Positions 24,824 to 34,448 of a stretch of DNA of 64,000 bases are shown here, piece by piece; position 1 is the stretch's first letter; the number at the start of each line of letters is the position of its first letter. Origin of the DNA: Desulfovibrio sp. X2. Its GTDB lineage: Bacteria > Desulfobacterota > Desulfovibrionia > Desulfovibrionales > Desulfovibrionaceae. The position numbers and the translations under genes are program-made. The DNA lies in assembly GCF_000422205.1 (NCBI RefSeq), contig NZ_ATHV01000055.1, positions 1-64,000 of the forward strand. Reading direction: 5' to 3'. The notes under the pieces were generated by a model. That model did not search any database, was not told the origin of the DNA, and saw nothing but the letters and a program-made list of their open reading frames with translations.

Positions 24824-25450
24824 ATGTCCCGCGTTCTCTACCTCAAGGCTTCTCCCCGCGCCCGTTCCCACTCCGTGGCCGTGGCCGACGCCTTCGTCGA
24901 GGCCTACAAGGCCGCCCACCCCTCCGACGAGGTGGTCGTCCGCGACCTCTTTCGCATCGAGCTGCCGCCCTTCGACGGCGCGACCCTTCAGGGCAAGTAC
25001 AACCTCATGCACGGCCGACCGTATTCCGAGGAGGAAGAGAAGGCCTGGACCACGGTCACCGGCATCATCGAGGACTTCGCCTCTTTCGGGAAGTACGTCC
25101 TGGCCGTGCCCATGTGGAACTTCATGATCCCCTACAGGCTCAAGCAGTTCATCGACATCATCTGCCAGCCGACGCTGACCTTCCTGTCCAAGCCCGACGG
25201 GAGCTACGAAGGGCTCCTCAAAGGCAAGCGCTGCTACGTCAGCTATGCGCGCGGCGGCGTCTATCCGCCCGATTCTCCTGCCGACAACCTCAATTTCCAG
25301 GCCCGCTATCTCGAGTTCATTCTCGGCTTCATGGGCATCACCGACGTGCGCACCACCGCGGTGGAAGGCACGCTCGCGGGGCCGGAGGTGGCCCAGGCCA
25401 ACCATGCGTCGGCGCTCGAAAAGGCCCGCACGCTGGCCGCCACCTTCTGA
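24824..25450 (+). CDS. azoR: FMN-dependent NADH-azoreductase / quinone reductase family
   Basis: The 208-residue flavodoxin-fold protein matches AzoR, which reduces quinones and azo compounds with NADH and FMN. The N-terminal LYLKASPRARSHS forms the FMN phosphate site, and VPMWNFMIPYRLKQFIDI is the family's most conserved motif. The mid-region SYARGGVY also fits. The ATG at 24824 has GGAGG five nt upstream; the open frame begins four codons earlier. A physiological role in quinone stress protection is likely but unproven. Strong hairpins without T-runs follow. Confidence 0.88.
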   Translation: MSRVLYLKASPRARSHSVAVADAFVEAYKAAHPSDEVVVRDLFRIELPPFDGATLQGKYNLMHGRPYSEEEEKAWTTVTGIIEDFASFGKYVLAVPMWNFMIPYRLKQFIDIICQPTLTFLSKPDGSYEGLLKGKRCYVSYARGGVYPPDSPADNLNFQARYLEFILGFMGITDVRTTAVEGTLAGPEVAQANHASALEKARTLAATF

Positions 25451-25510
25451 TCCCCGCATCCTGACCGGCGTCCAGCGGCTGGAGGGACGGTCCCTCCTCC
25501 GCCCTCCTCA

Positions 25511-25538
25511 CCGGGGGAGGCCTACCGGCCTCCCCCGG
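25511..25538. repeat. perfect 12-bp hairpin
   Basis: CCGGGGGAGGCC (25511-25522) pairs perfectly with 25527-25538 around a TACC loop. A second small hairpin (25481-25487 with 25491-25497) precedes it. There is no T-run. It lies between the convergent azoreductase and EAL-HDOD genes and may stop RNA polymerase or protect mRNA ends. Confidence 0.7.
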
Positions 25539-25660
25539 ATGACTTTCGAGCAGAGGACCATCCGGCGGACGACTTTCGGACGAACGCCGTTGCGGCACGG
25601 CGCTTCGCGCACCGTGCCCAGATGATGCGTATTGGGCGGAGAGGCGGGGCCCGCGGGCTT

Positions 25661-26941
25661 TCAGCCGCCGAGCCCGAGGATGTTCCGGGTCCACTCCGTG
25701 GCCGAGAGGCGCTCCATGGCCGCCGTCTCCATGTCGATGGAGCGCGCCTGGAGGATCGCCTGGGCGTCGTCGAAGCGTCCCTCCTCGAGGGCCAGGAGGC
25801 AGTCGAGCCATTCGCGCTCCTGGGTCGCCTCGCCGAGGAAGGCGCCGCGAATGCCCGGCTCCAGGGGGATCTGCGCCATGATCTCGAGCATGGGCAGGTT
25901 CATGAGCACGTCGAGCCGCGAGAGCAGCCCGAGCAGGAACATGGAGCCCTGGGACAGGGCCGGTGCAGGGCGCATGAGGCCTGCGAGCTGCTCGAGGAAA
26001 CGCCCCCTGAGCACGGAGAGGAAGGTGATCTCCTGCGCCGCCGGGCTCGGGTTCAGGTCGGCCACGAGCACGACGGTCAGCCACTGGCGCACGGGATTCT
26101 GCCCGAGCAGGGTGATGGCCTGGCCCACGGACTTCACCTGCTGGCGCAGCCCGAAGCCTGCCGCATTGATGTACTTGAGGAGGCGGTAGGTCAACGAGAC
26201 GTCGCAGGAGATGGCGTCCGAGAGTTCGCGCACCTCGAAATCCTTGCCGAGCATGGAGAGGAGCTGGGCCTTCACCTGCTGCGCCGAGGAGACCTTGGTG
26301 CCGGTGACGACCTCGGGCCTGCTGAAATAGAAGCCCTGGAAAAGATCGAATCCTGCTTTCACGCAGTCCTCGAACATCTCCTTCGTCTCGATCTTCTCGG
26401 CCAGAAGCCGCGCATCGAAGCGCTTGAGCCCGGCGGCCAGGGCCTGCAACGCGGCGGAGGTCATGCCGAGGACGTCGACTTTGACGATGTCCACGAGCCG
26501 CATCAGCTCCTCGTAGCCGTCCTGCCCCACGTAGTCGTCCAGGGCCAGCGTGTAACCCGAGTCCTTGAGCCGCCTGCAGGCCGCGAGGATATCTTCGGTC
26601 GGTTCCACGTGTTCGAGGATTTCGGGGATGCACTGCTGCCGTGGCAGGGCGAAGGCCGCTCCCGAGAGGATCAGATTCTGCGGAAAGTTGATGAGCATGA
26701 ACTTCCCGGCCGTCGACTGCGCCTGGGCAAGCGCGTATCCGTCGGCGATGACCCGGGCGGTCGCCACGTCCTGGTCCGCGATCAGGGCGGTGGCAGCAGC
26801 CCCGCTGTGCCTGAAGAAGAGCTCGTAGCCCCAGATTCGCCTGTCGGTGGTGAAGATCGGCTGCCGCGCGACGAAGATGGGCTCAGCGGTCTGTCCCTGC
26901 TCGGGGGCCGGATTCCCGTCGGTCGGTTGGACTTGCGACAT
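25661..26941 (-). CDS. degenerate EAL / HDOD signalling protein
   Basis: The 426-residue protein has an EAL-like domain (about residues 20-220) followed by an HDOD domain (about 225-410), the YuxH-type architecture. The EAL domain looks inactive: its key motif reads GYELFFR in place of EAL(L)R, and only LALDDYVGQ and KVDVLG recall catalytic strands. It may bind cyclic di-GMP or act by protein contacts. The HDOD part has AISCDVSLTYRLLKYIN and GLRQQVKSVGQAITLLG, typical of this HD-related fold without catalytic residues. ATG 26941 has AAGGA at 7 nt. Confidence 0.88.
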   Translation of the reverse strand: MSQVQPTDGNPAPEQGQTAEPIFVARQPIFTTDRRIWGYELFFRHSGAAATALIADQDVATARVIADGYALAQAQSTAGKFMLINFPQNLILSGAAFALPRQQCIPEILEHVEPTEDILAACRRLKDSGYTLALDDYVGQDGYEELMRLVDIVKVDVLGMTSAALQALAAGLKRFDARLLAEKIETKEMFEDCVKAGFDLFQGFYFSRPEVVTGTKVSSAQQVKAQLLSMLGKDFEVRELSDAISCDVSLTYRLLKYINAAGFGLRQQVKSVGQAITLLGQNPVRQWLTVVLVADLNPSPAAQEITFLSVLRGRFLEQLAGLMRPAPALSQGSMFLLGLLSRLDVLMNLPMLEIMAQIPLEPGIRGAFLGEATQEREWLDCLLALEEGRFDDAQAILQARSIDMETAAMERLSATEWTRNILGLGG

Positions 26942-27285
26942 CGTTGTTCCTTGCTGCGCAGGGTGTGGGGGAAGAATGATATTGGCAAATGATCGAGATT
27001 GCAATTGACTTATTTAGTTCCTGATATGCCGGGATGATATTGGAGCGGCAAAAAACGCTCGGCAGGAGTGGACGCTGTTCAGCTGCTCCGATTCCGGAGC
27101 CGATGGGCCGAAGATGTCGGACAGCAGGCCCGCTCGGCGGTCGGCAGGATATCGGATCCGGGGGAGGTGAGGCAGGCGGGCCCGGCGGTCGTGGGCCCAA
27201 GACGCGGGCCCAAGACGCGGGGAAGATCGGGAAGACGCCCCGGACCGGGCGCACTGCGCCCGGGACCGGGAAGCGCAGACTGTCG
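26942..27285. other. 344-bp intergenic region
   Basis: An AT-richer stretch (26965-27050) probably carries the promoter of the leftward EAL-HDOD gene. The rest is GC-rich spacer with a 13-bp tandem duplication and a hairpin (27245-27253 with 27255-27263) just past the stop of the next leftward gene. I see no gene. Confidence 0.5.
27193..27218. repeat. 13-bp tandem duplication
   Basis: GGGCCCAAGACGC is repeated exactly (27193-27205, 27206-27218) in noncoding sequence. Confidence 0.85.
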
Positions 27286-27738
27286 TTAGTGCAGGGTTTC
27301 GGCCTTGCGGAACTCGGCCATGCGGGCGCGGATGTAGTTGGCCACGATCATGCCGCCGTCCTCGTCCGAGGAGTGGGCCAGGCCGTAGGCCTTCAGGTCC
27401 TCGGCCATCTGGCGCTCCATGGTCGCGGACTCGAGGTACATGAGGAAGACGAGGAGCAGGGCCGCGTCGTTCTCGCGCGTGCCGCTGCACAACTCCTCCA
27501 CCTGGGCGGCGGGAACCGTCTCCAGCAGGCGGTCGGCGAACATGCCGATCCACTTGGCGTAGAGTTCGGGCAGGAGCGGCGGCACGAGGTCCGCGAGGTT
27601 GGCGGCGGCCGTCTCCTGCACGCCGGGACAGGAGACCGCCAGGTACTCGCGCACGGCCTCGACCCGGCGCTCCTCGCTCTCGCAGACGCGGGCAAGGAGC
27701 TTCGCGCGGATCTTTTCGTGCAGGGGATTCGCGCTCAT
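27286..27738 (-). CDS. hypothetical protein, last gene of EF-hand operon
   Basis: The 150-residue soluble, largely helical protein is not from a family I recognise. It is rich in Leu, Ala and Glu, with one cysteine in each of ARVCESEE, VSCPG and ELCSG, and no signal peptide. ATG 27738 overlaps the upstream stop as ATGA and has GAGGGA in front. The gene order EF-hand protein, Cys-tail protein, this protein suggests a shared job that cannot be named. Confidence 0.7.
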   Translation of the reverse strand: MSANPLHEKIRAKLLARVCESEERRVEAVREYLAVSCPGVQETAAANLADLVPPLLPELYAKWIGMFADRLLETVPAAQVEELCSGTRENDAALLLVFLMYLESATMERQMAEDLKAYGLAHSSDEDGGMIVANYIRARMAEFRKAETLH

Positions 27739-28262
27739 TCGTCCCTCGCCGTGCTCTTGGGGCAGGAGGAGCGCAGGAAGCAGACGCGGCAGCCTCCGGC
27801 GTAAGGCATGGGCGTGAACACGGCGTATTGCCGGTTGACCGTGCCCTCCTCGTTCCACTCCAGGCCGAGGCGCTCGAAGGCGCGCCGCAGGTCCTTGGTC
27901 GGCCGGGTCAAGGGCGCGCAGCCGCCCTCGGCCACCTTGGGGATGAGCGAGGCCGTGGTCTGCATGACCAGGGAGATGGCCAGGTTGTGGGCGGCCATCC
28001 CGTCCGAGGGCGAGGTCTGCCAGAGCTCCTCGATCTCCTCCTCGACCGGGGCCTCGAGGAAGGCGATGAGGTGTCCGCTGGCGCGGGTGTCGCCGGGCGC
28101 CGCCAGGCGGTAGGCCTTGAGGTGGGGGAGCCATTTCGCCCACAGCGGCTCGAGCATCTCCAGGCGGGACTGCTCGATGCGCGTCTCGCCGCAGAGGCTC
28201 ATGTAGTACATGATGTCGAATTCGGGCGCGGGCTTCAGCGCCTGGGCCGTGATCTTGCTCAA
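27735..28262 (-). CDS. hypothetical protein with C-terminal cysteine motif
   Basis: The 175-residue protein is unknown to me. It begins SKITAQALKPAPEFDIMYYMSL, has a helical middle (APVEEEIEELWQ), and ends GGCRVCFLRSSCPKS, a CxxC-x4-C cluster that could bind a metal or an iron-sulfur centre. The start is a TTG at 28262 with AGGAG six nt upstream. It follows the EF-hand gene by 21 bp and overlaps the next gene by four, so all three are one operon. Confidence 0.7.
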   Translation of the reverse strand: MSKITAQALKPAPEFDIMYYMSLCGETRIEQSRLEMLEPLWAKWLPHLKAYRLAAPGDTRASGHLIAFLEAPVEEEIEELWQTSPSDGMAAHNLAISLVMQTTASLIPKVAEGGCAPLTRPTKDLRRAFERLGLEWNEEGTVNRQYAVFTPMPYAGGCRVCFLRSSCPKSTARDE

Positions 28263-28283
28263 CGTGCGCTCCTGTTCTCTCGG

Positions 28284-28913
28284 CTAGAAGGGGATGCCCT
28301 TCAGGATGTTGATCTTGTCGAAGGCGCTTTCGTATTCCTGCTGGTCCAGGACGCCGTCGTGGTTCGTGTCCATGGCCTTGAAGGTCTCGGGCGGGATGCG
28401 GTTCGAGGCGGCCTCGGAGGCCGAGACGGTGCCGTCCTTGTCCAGGTCGAGGGTCGAGAAGGGACGGGCGAAGTCGGCGGCCACGGCCTGGCGGCAGACG
28501 ATGTGCGTGCGGTCCAGGTCGTAGTCCACGGCCAGGGTCTCGCCCGGGGAGAGGTAGATCTTGCGGCAGGTGGTGCCGGACCACTCGTCCGGCGTCCTGG
28601 GATCGAGACGCACCACCTTGACCTTGGCCGTGCCGTCGGACTTGTCGAAGCAGAGCTTCTGGGCCGCCGGGCAGGTGAAGGCGTCGATGGTGCGCGGCGC
28701 GACCTCGAGGAAGGTCAGGGTGCCGGTCTTGCTCTCCACGCGCACGGTCTCCCCGGTCAGGTTGACCACGGCGAAGGACGGCTCGACAGCCGCGGCGGCC
28801 TTGGGCGCGGGCTTGGCCTTGGCCGCGAGGGCGCCGTGGGGAAGGCCGAGGCAGAGCGCGGCCGCGAAAAGGGGCAGAAGGGCCAGGGTGACGGGCAGGG
28901 AGGCGTGTCGCAT
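28284..28913 (-). CDS. exported EF-hand calcium-binding protein
   Basis: The 209-residue protein has a signal peptide (MRHASLPVTLALLPLFAAALCLGLPHGALA) and a mature domain of about 100 residues with three cysteines, of unknown fold. The C-terminus carries two EF-hand loops, DLDKDGTVSASE and DTNHDGVLDQQE, arranged as a calcium-binding pair. It probably acts in the periplasm. ATG 28913 has GGAG at six nt; upstream ATGs lie in the 11-bp repeats. First gene of a three-gene operon. Confidence 0.82.
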   Translation of the reverse strand: MRHASLPVTLALLPLFAAALCLGLPHGALAAKAKPAPKAAAAVEPSFAVVNLTGETVRVESKTGTLTFLEVAPRTIDAFTCPAAQKLCFDKSDGTAKVKVVRLDPRTPDEWSGTTCRKIYLSPGETLAVDYDLDRTHIVCRQAVAADFARPFSTLDLDKDGTVSASEAASNRIPPETFKAMDTNHDGVLDQQEYESAFDKINILKGIPF

Positions 28914-28944
28914 GGGCGTCTCCATAGGGTTCCGCAGGGTGCTT

Positions 28945-28985
28945 CGGATGCGCGCCGGATGCGCACCGGATGCGTACCGGATGCG
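28945..28985. repeat. 11-bp tandem repeat, four copies, upstream of EF-hand gene
   Basis: CGGATGCG recurs at 28945, 28956, 28967 and 28978, each followed by three varying bases, giving an exact 11-bp period. The array starts 32 bp upstream of the EF-hand start codon, inside its likely promoter or leader. Confidence 0.85.
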
Positions 28986-29090
28986 TGGGTGATAGCGGGG
29001 CATAGGGGGGGCGTCAACCTGTGCGGCGCGGCTTTACAAGGCGAACGGAACCACGTACGGACGGCCGAAGGACCGGGAGGCCCGCCGTTC

Positions 29091-29333
29091 ATGGGAACGC
29101 TCACCTATTTTCTCTTCTTCGTCGTCACCGTGCTGCTGCTGTTCATGTACCTCTACGGCCGTTTTTCGCAGTACAACAGCACTGTCAGCGCGCGGCAGGC
29201 CGAACTCGAGGTCAAGGAAGAGAAGGTCCGTCGGCGCATCGAGACCCTGGACGCGGAGATCAAGGTCAAGCGCGACGAGATCAAGGTCGTGAGCGAACGT
29301 CTGGAAGGCCTGCGCAAGGCCGCGGGCATCTGA
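29091..29333 (+). CDS. small single-pass membrane protein with coiled coil
   Basis: The 80-residue protein has one N-terminal membrane helix (LTYFLFFVVTVLLLFMYLY) and a heptad-like charged helix (LEVKEEKVRRRIETLDAEIK) predicted to form a coiled coil. I recognise no family. GGGAGG lies about ten nt before the ATG. The next gene encodes a similar membrane-anchored coiled-coil protein ten bp downstream, and the two products may interact. Confidence 0.72.
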   Translation: MGTLTYFLFFVVTVLLLFMYLYGRFSQYNSTVSARQAELEVKEEKVRRRIETLDAEIKVKRDEIKVVSERLEGLRKAAGI

Positions 29334-29343
29334 GGACGACGGG

Positions 29344-29817
29344 ATGCTCTGGCTGGTCCTTCTCGCCGCCGCGCTCCTGGCCGCCGTCTTCGTGGCCAGG
29401 TCCATGGCCAAGTGGCACGCCAATGCCATGCGCGAGGTCAAGCGCCGCGACGCGGTGCTGAACGTGACCCTGCGCCGCAAGCGCCGCGAACTCGACAAGG
29501 TCTCCAAGGCCCTGAACGACCTGCGGGAGCAGGAGAGCAGCTTCGCCCGGCTCGTGGCCAACAACCGCTACGGCCAGCCGAGCGACCCCGGCGAATGGCT
29601 CCTGGACAACCGCCACATCACCCTGTCGCTCTACCTCAAGGCCAAGAAGCTGGCGCAGCGCAAGGAGATCGACATCGTGGGCGCTTGCCTGGAGCTCGGG
29701 GCCATCGACAAGAAGCTGGCGCGCGAGGCGCTCATGGTCGCCCGGGGCGAGAACCCGGAGGCCGGAGAGCCCGGAGCGGGCGGAACGCCCCCGGCCAGCG
29801 GCTCGGACCGCGCCTAG
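29344..29817 (+). CDS. membrane-anchored coiled-coil protein
   Basis: The 157-residue protein has an N-terminal membrane helix (MLWLVLLAAALLAAVFVA), an arginine/lysine-rich coiled-coil stretch (about residues 30-70) and a small globular end with DNRHITLSLYLKAKKLAQRKEIDIVGACLELGAID. No family recognised. It follows the 80-residue membrane protein by ten bp and must be co-translated with it. GAGGACGACGGG lies before the ATG. Confidence 0.72.
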   Translation: MLWLVLLAAALLAAVFVARSMAKWHANAMREVKRRDAVLNVTLRRKRRELDKVSKALNDLREQESSFARLVANNRYGQPSDPGEWLLDNRHITLSLYLKAKKLAQRKEIDIVGACLELGAIDKKLAREALMVARGENPEAGEPGAGGTPPASGSDRA

Positions 29818-29890
29818 CCCGCCTTCGCCGGACCTTTCCCGGCCGGACCTTTTCCGAAAGACCGCGTCCTCCGCACGATCCGCAGCCGCG

Positions 29891-30373
<483 letters not shown>

Positions 30374-30434
30374 CGAAAATCCTCCAGGGACTGTTTGTCC
30401 GCAATTGTTGGCGCTTGCCTGTCGGCCGCCTCGC

Positions 30435-32780
30435 TTACAGGTCCGCGTCCCCGTCGTCAACGGGGCCGCCGTTCTCCCGGCCCGCAAGGCCTTCGGCGCC
30501 TTCTCCGTCTCTTTCCTCGGCCGCAAGCACGGCCTCGATGATCCAGTAGTCGAACTCGCCGCCCAGCGCCTCGGACAGGGGGCGAAGCCGCCTCCCCTCG
30601 CGCAGGAAGACCTCACGCGCCGCGGACAGGATGCGCTCGGGGGCGTCGGCCGGAAGCGGGGCGACCTCGGAAAGCTCGCAGAGCCCCAGGCGCACCGCCT
30701 CCACGAGATGGCGCTGCACCGAGACGAGGCCGAGGCCGCGAAGCTGCGCGGTCTCCTCCATGGACCCCGTCTCGCGCACCAGGCGCAGGCTCTCGAGCAC
30801 CGTGGGCGAGGGGCCGTCCGCGCCGCGCCGTTTGCGCCTGCGCGCCGGGCGCGGCTCGCGCCCGGCTGCGCCGCTCCCCGGCCCGCCTGTCTCGTCGGCA
30901 AGCCTGCCCGGCGTGCGGCCGTGCTCCTCGTAGAAGGCGCGCAGAATCTCCAGAAGCTCGTCGCCGTAGCGCTCCACGCGCTTGCTGCCGAGGCCCGAGG
31001 TGGCGGCCAGCTCGGCCAGGCCGTCGGGCTGGCGCACGGCGATCTCGAGAAGCGTGCGGTCCAGGCAGATGACGTAGGGCGGCACGTCCTGCTCCTTGGC
31101 CTGGGCCGTGCGCCAGCCGCGCAGCCGCTCGAAGAGGGCGGCGCGCTCCGGCGTGTCGAGCAGGCTGTCCAGCCAGGCGGCCTTGCGGCCGCGCCCGCCG
31201 CGCGGGCCCTTCCTCTTCACGCGCTCCGGGTCGCGTCGCAGCGCCACGGCGCGCGTGCCGCGCAGCACCTCCCAGGAGGCCGCGTTCAGCCGCACCGCGC
31301 CATGCATGGCCAGGTCCACGTCGGCCAGCCCCTGGGCCACGAGCTGGCGGAAGACCGAGCGCCAGCCGGAATCGTCGAGCTCCGTGCCGATGCCGAAGGT
31401 GCTGACCGCGTCGTGGCCGAGCCGTTCGATGGCCGCGGTGCGCCTGCCCGTGAGCACGGCCGCGAGGTGCGCCGTGCCGAAGCGCTGGTCCGTGCGGAAG
31501 ACGCAGGACAGGGCCTTCTGCGCGATGACGCTGCCCTCGAACGTCTCCACCGGCTCGAGGCAGGTGTCGCAGTTGCCGCAGGGCTCGGCGAGGCGCTCGC
31601 CGAAGTGGCCGAGCAGGGCCTGTCTGCGGCAGCCCGCGGTCTCGCAGAAGCCGAGCAGGGCCTGCAGCTTGTCGAGCTCGATGCGCTTGTGCTCTTCCAC
31701 GCCCGTGCCCACGCCGAGCACGCTGCGCAGCTTGATCACGTCGCCCAGGCCGTAGGTCATGAAGGCGTCGGCGGGCAGGCCGTCGCGTCCGGCGCGTCCC
31801 GTCTCCTGGTGGTAGGCCTCGAGGCTTTTCGGCGGCTCGAGGTGCACCACGAAGCGCACGTCCGGCTTGTCCACGCCCATGCCGAAGGCCACGGTGGCGA
31901 CCATGACCAGGCCGTCCTCGCGCATGAAGCGCTCCATGTTCTGCCGCCGCTCCTCGTCGGGCAGTCCGGCGTGGTAGGGCAGCGCCTCCATGCCGCGCTC
32001 GCTCAGGAAGGCGGCCGTGCGCTCGACGTCGCGCCGGGTCATGCGGTAGACGATTCCGGCGTCGCCCGCGTGCTCGGTCCGGATGAAGTCCAGGAGCTGG
32101 CGCTCGGCGTGGTCCTTGGGGACGACGCGGTAGCGGATGTTGGGCCTGTCGAAGCCGGTGACGAAGATCTCGGGATCGCGCAGCCGCAGCTGGCGCACGA
32201 TGTCCTCGCGCGTCTGCGCGGCCGCGGTGGCGGTCAGGGCCAGGCGGGGCACGTCCGGGAAACGCTCGGCCAGCACCGCGAGCTGGCGGTATTCCGGCCG
32301 GAAGTCGTGGCCCCACTGCGAGACGCAGTGCGCCTCGTCGATGGCGAAGAGGCAGATCCGCAGGCGCGTAAGGCCCTCCAGGAACGACGGCTGCAGCAGC
32401 CGCTCCGGGGCCACGTAGACGATGTCGAGCTCGCCCGCGCGAAGGGCCCGCTCGGCCCGGCCGCGCTCGGCCGCGTCGAGCGCCGAGTTGATGGACGCGG
32501 CGCGCACGCCCGCCTGCAGCAGCCCGGCCACCTGGTCCTGCATCAGCGCCACCAGCGGCGAGACGACCACGGCGGTGCCGGGCATGGCCAGGGCGGGCAC
32601 CTGGTAGCAGACGGACTTGCCGCCGCCCGTGGGCATGACCACCAGGGCGTCGCCGCCGGAGACGACGCGCCCTATCACGGCCTCCTGGCAGCCGCGGAAG
32701 GCGGCGTGGCCGAAGACGTCGCGCAGGATCTCTGAGGGCAGGGGCCGGGAGTGCATGGAGTCGGAGGGTTCCTCGTTCAC
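30435..32780 (-). CDS. recQ: RecQ-family ATP-dependent DNA helicase
   Basis: The 781-residue 3'-5' helicase unwinds DNA in repair. The N-terminal half has Walker A ([12 protein letters not shown], residues about 49-60), the DEAH box ([19 protein letters not shown]), SAT-like ALTATA, and the motif VI block [10 protein letters not shown]. The RQC zinc site ([10 protein letters not shown] and CGNCDTC) and an HRDC domain ([19 protein letters not shown]) follow. About 130 further residues, with an Arg-rich linker and a helix-turn-helix-like segment, make it longer than E. coli RecQ (about 610). The start is GTG 32780 with GAGG at seven nt. Divergent from the MATE gene. Confidence 0.92.
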   Translation of the reverse strand: MNEEPSDSMHSRPLPSEILRDVFGHAAFRGCQEAVIGRVVSGGDALVVMPTGGGKSVCYQVPALAMPGTAVVVSPLVALMQDQVAGLLQAGVRAASINSALDAAERGRAERALRAGELDIVYVAPERLLQPSFLEGLTRLRICLFAIDEAHCVSQWGHDFRPEYRQLAVLAERFPDVPRLALTATAAAQTREDIVRQLRLRDPEIFVTGFDRPNIRYRVVPKDHAERQLLDFIRTEHAGDAGIVYRMTRRDVERTAAFLSERGMEALPYHAGLPDEERRQNMERFMREDGLVMVATVAFGMGVDKPDVRFVVHLEPPKSLEAYHQETGRAGRDGLPADAFMTYGLGDVIKLRSVLGVGTGVEEHKRIELDKLQALLGFCETAGCRRQALLGHFGERLAEPCGNCDTCLEPVETFEGSVIAQKALSCVFRTDQRFGTAHLAAVLTGRRTAAIERLGHDAVSTFGIGTELDDSGWRSVFRQLVAQGLADVDLAMHGAVRLNAASWEVLRGTRAVALRRDPERVKRKGPRGGRGRKAAWLDSLLDTPERAALFERLRGWRTAQAKEQDVPPYVICLDRTLLEIAVRQPDGLAELAATSGLGSKRVERYGDELLEILRAFYEEHGRTPGRLADETGGPGSGAAGREPRPARRRKRRGADGPSPTVLESLRLVRETGSMEETAQLRGLGLVSVQRHLVEAVRLGLCELSEVAPLPADAPERILSAAREVFLREGRRLRPLSEALGGEFDYWIIEAVLAAEERDGEGAEGLAGRENGGPVDDGDADL

Positions 32781-32873
32781 TTTCGTGCCTCGGGCTTATA
32801 TACGATTGCGGACGGGGTCAATGCACGGAGCCGTGGGCGAAGGCATGCCCGAAAAGGGACGCGGAGACAGGCG

Positions 32874-34448
32874 ATGAGGGATGCGGCAGGAACGGAGCGC
32901 AAGGGCGCGGCACACGGGAGCGGCGAAGGCTCCCGCGATCTCGGCGATTCCGCGGGCCGCGCGGCGTCCGGCGTTCCCTGCGGGCTGGACCTGACCAGGG
33001 GCGCGGTGGGGCCGCTCGTGCGGCGCATCGCCGTGCCCGCGGGCGTGGGCTACCTCTTCCACACCATGTTCAACGTGGTGGACACCTGGTACGCGGGCCG
33101 CATCTCGACCACGGCCCTGGCCGCGCTCTCGCTCTCCTTTCCGGCCTTCTTCCTGATCCTCGCGCTGGGCAGCGGCATGGCCACCGGGGCCACGGCCCTC
33201 ATCGGCAACGCGCTGGGCGCCGGGAACCGCGAGGAGGCCTCGGGCTTCGCGGCCCAGGGCATCGTCTTCGGGGTCCTGGTCTCCGGCCTGCTCACGGGCG
33301 TGAGCCTCGCCGCGGCGCGTCCGCTCTTCGTCTCGCTCGGAGCGCACGGGGCCTATCTCCAGGCCTGCCTGGACTACATGGTGCCCATCTTCTGGTGCAG
33401 CTGCCTGTTCATCGGCATCTACCAGCTGAACGCCGGGCTGCAGTCCCAGGGCGACACACGCTCCATCCGCAACTTCCTGATCATGGGCAGCCTGCTCAAC
33501 GTGGGGCTGGACCCGCTCTTCATCCACGGTTTCACGGTGCGGGGAGTGGGCCTGCCCGGCTTCGGCGTGCCGGGCATCGCCTGGGCCACGGTGGCCGTGC
33601 AGGCCATGGGCTGCGTCTATCTCTCGGCGCGGCTCGCGCGCTCCGGGCTCATGGACGGGCTTCGCGCGCGCGACTTCCTGCCCAGGTTCGCGACCATCCG
33701 CGCCATCGCGGGCCAGGGGCTGCCCGCGAGCCTGGACTATCTCTGCGTCGGACTCGGCATCTACATCATCATCTGGTTCATCTCGGGCTACGGCGAGGCG
33801 GCCGTGGCCTCCTACGGCATCGCCACGCGCATCGAGCAGATCGTGCTCCTGCCCTCCATCGCGCTGAGCGTGGCCACCCTGGCCATGACCGCCCAGAACA
33901 TGGGCGCGCGCCGCTTCGAGCGCGTCCTCGAGACGCTGGGCACCACGCTGCGCGGCGGCTTCTACATCATGTGCCTGGGCACGGCCTTCGTGGTCCTGGG
34001 CGCCGCGCCGCTGATGCGCCTGTTCACGGACGATCCCGCCGTGGTGGCCGCGGGCGCGGGGTATCTGCGCATCGAGGGCTTCGCGCTCTACGGCTACGTG
34101 CTGCTCTACGTGCACATCTCGGCTCTGCAGGGGGCCAAGCGGCCCGTGTTCGCCGTCTGGATGGGACTCTTCCGGCAGATCGCGGCGCCCGTCCCGGTCT
34201 TCTACCTGGCCACGCGGGTCATCGGCATGGGGCTCACGGGGCTTTGGTGGAGCATCTTTGCCATCGTCTGGTTCTCGGCCGTGGCGGCCTTCTTCATCAG
34301 CCGCCGCATCCTGGCGCGGACCATCCGCGAGTCCGCGGCCCGGGCCAGGGAAGAGCCCGGGATCGAAACAGGAACCGAAACAGGAACCGAAACGGGCGCC
34401 GAGGCGGAAGCCGGAGCAGGCGCCGAAGCGAGGGAGGAAAACGCATGA
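32874..34448 (+). CDS. MATE-family multidrug efflux transporter
   Basis: The 524-residue inner-membrane protein has about twelve helices in the MATE fold (LVRRIAVPAGVGYLFHTMFNVVDTWYAGR at the first helix). The middle shows duplicated halves, and IEQIVLLPSIALSVATLAMTAQNMGA marks the start of the second. It exports cationic drugs or metabolites using an ion gradient. It has a 40-residue polar N-terminal extension and an acidic C-terminal tail built on a 12-bp tandem repeat. ATG 32874 has GGAG at seven nt. Its stop overlaps the arfB start (ATGA). Confidence 0.88.
   Translation: MRDAAGTERKGAAHGSGEGSRDLGDSAGRAASGVPCGLDLTRGAVGPLVRRIAVPAGVGYLFHTMFNVVDTWYAGRISTTALAALSLSFPAFFLILALGSGMATGATALIGNALGAGNREEASGFAAQGIVFGVLVSGLLTGVSLAAARPLFVSLGAHGAYLQACLDYMVPIFWCSCLFIGIYQLNAGLQSQGDTRSIRNFLIMGSLLNVGLDPLFIHGFTVRGVGLPGFGVPGIAWATVAVQAMGCVYLSARLARSGLMDGLRARDFLPRFATIRAIAGQGLPASLDYLCVGLGIYIIIWFISGYGEAAVASYGIATRIEQIVLLPSIALSVATLAMTAQNMGARRFERVLETLGTTLRGGFYIMCLGTAFVVLGAAPLMRLFTDDPAVVAAGAGYLRIEGFALYGYVLLYVHISALQGAKRPVFAVWMGLFRQIAAPVPVFYLATRVIGMGLTGLWWSIFAIVWFSAVAAFFISRRILARTIRESAARAREEPGIETGTETGTETGAEAEAGAGAEAREENA
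34364..34399 (+). repeat. 12-bp coding tandem repeat in MATE C-terminus
   Basis: CGAAACAGGAAC occurs at 34364-34375 and 34376-34387, and a degenerate copy follows to 34399. It encodes repeated Glu-Thr-Gly-Thr units in the cytoplasmic tail and uses A-rich codons unlike the neighbours. Confidence 0.8.

Noticed and set aside
28945-28985. Repeat array considered as a CRISPR
   Set aside because: Units are 11 bp with three-base variation, far too short for repeats and spacers, and no cas genes are present.
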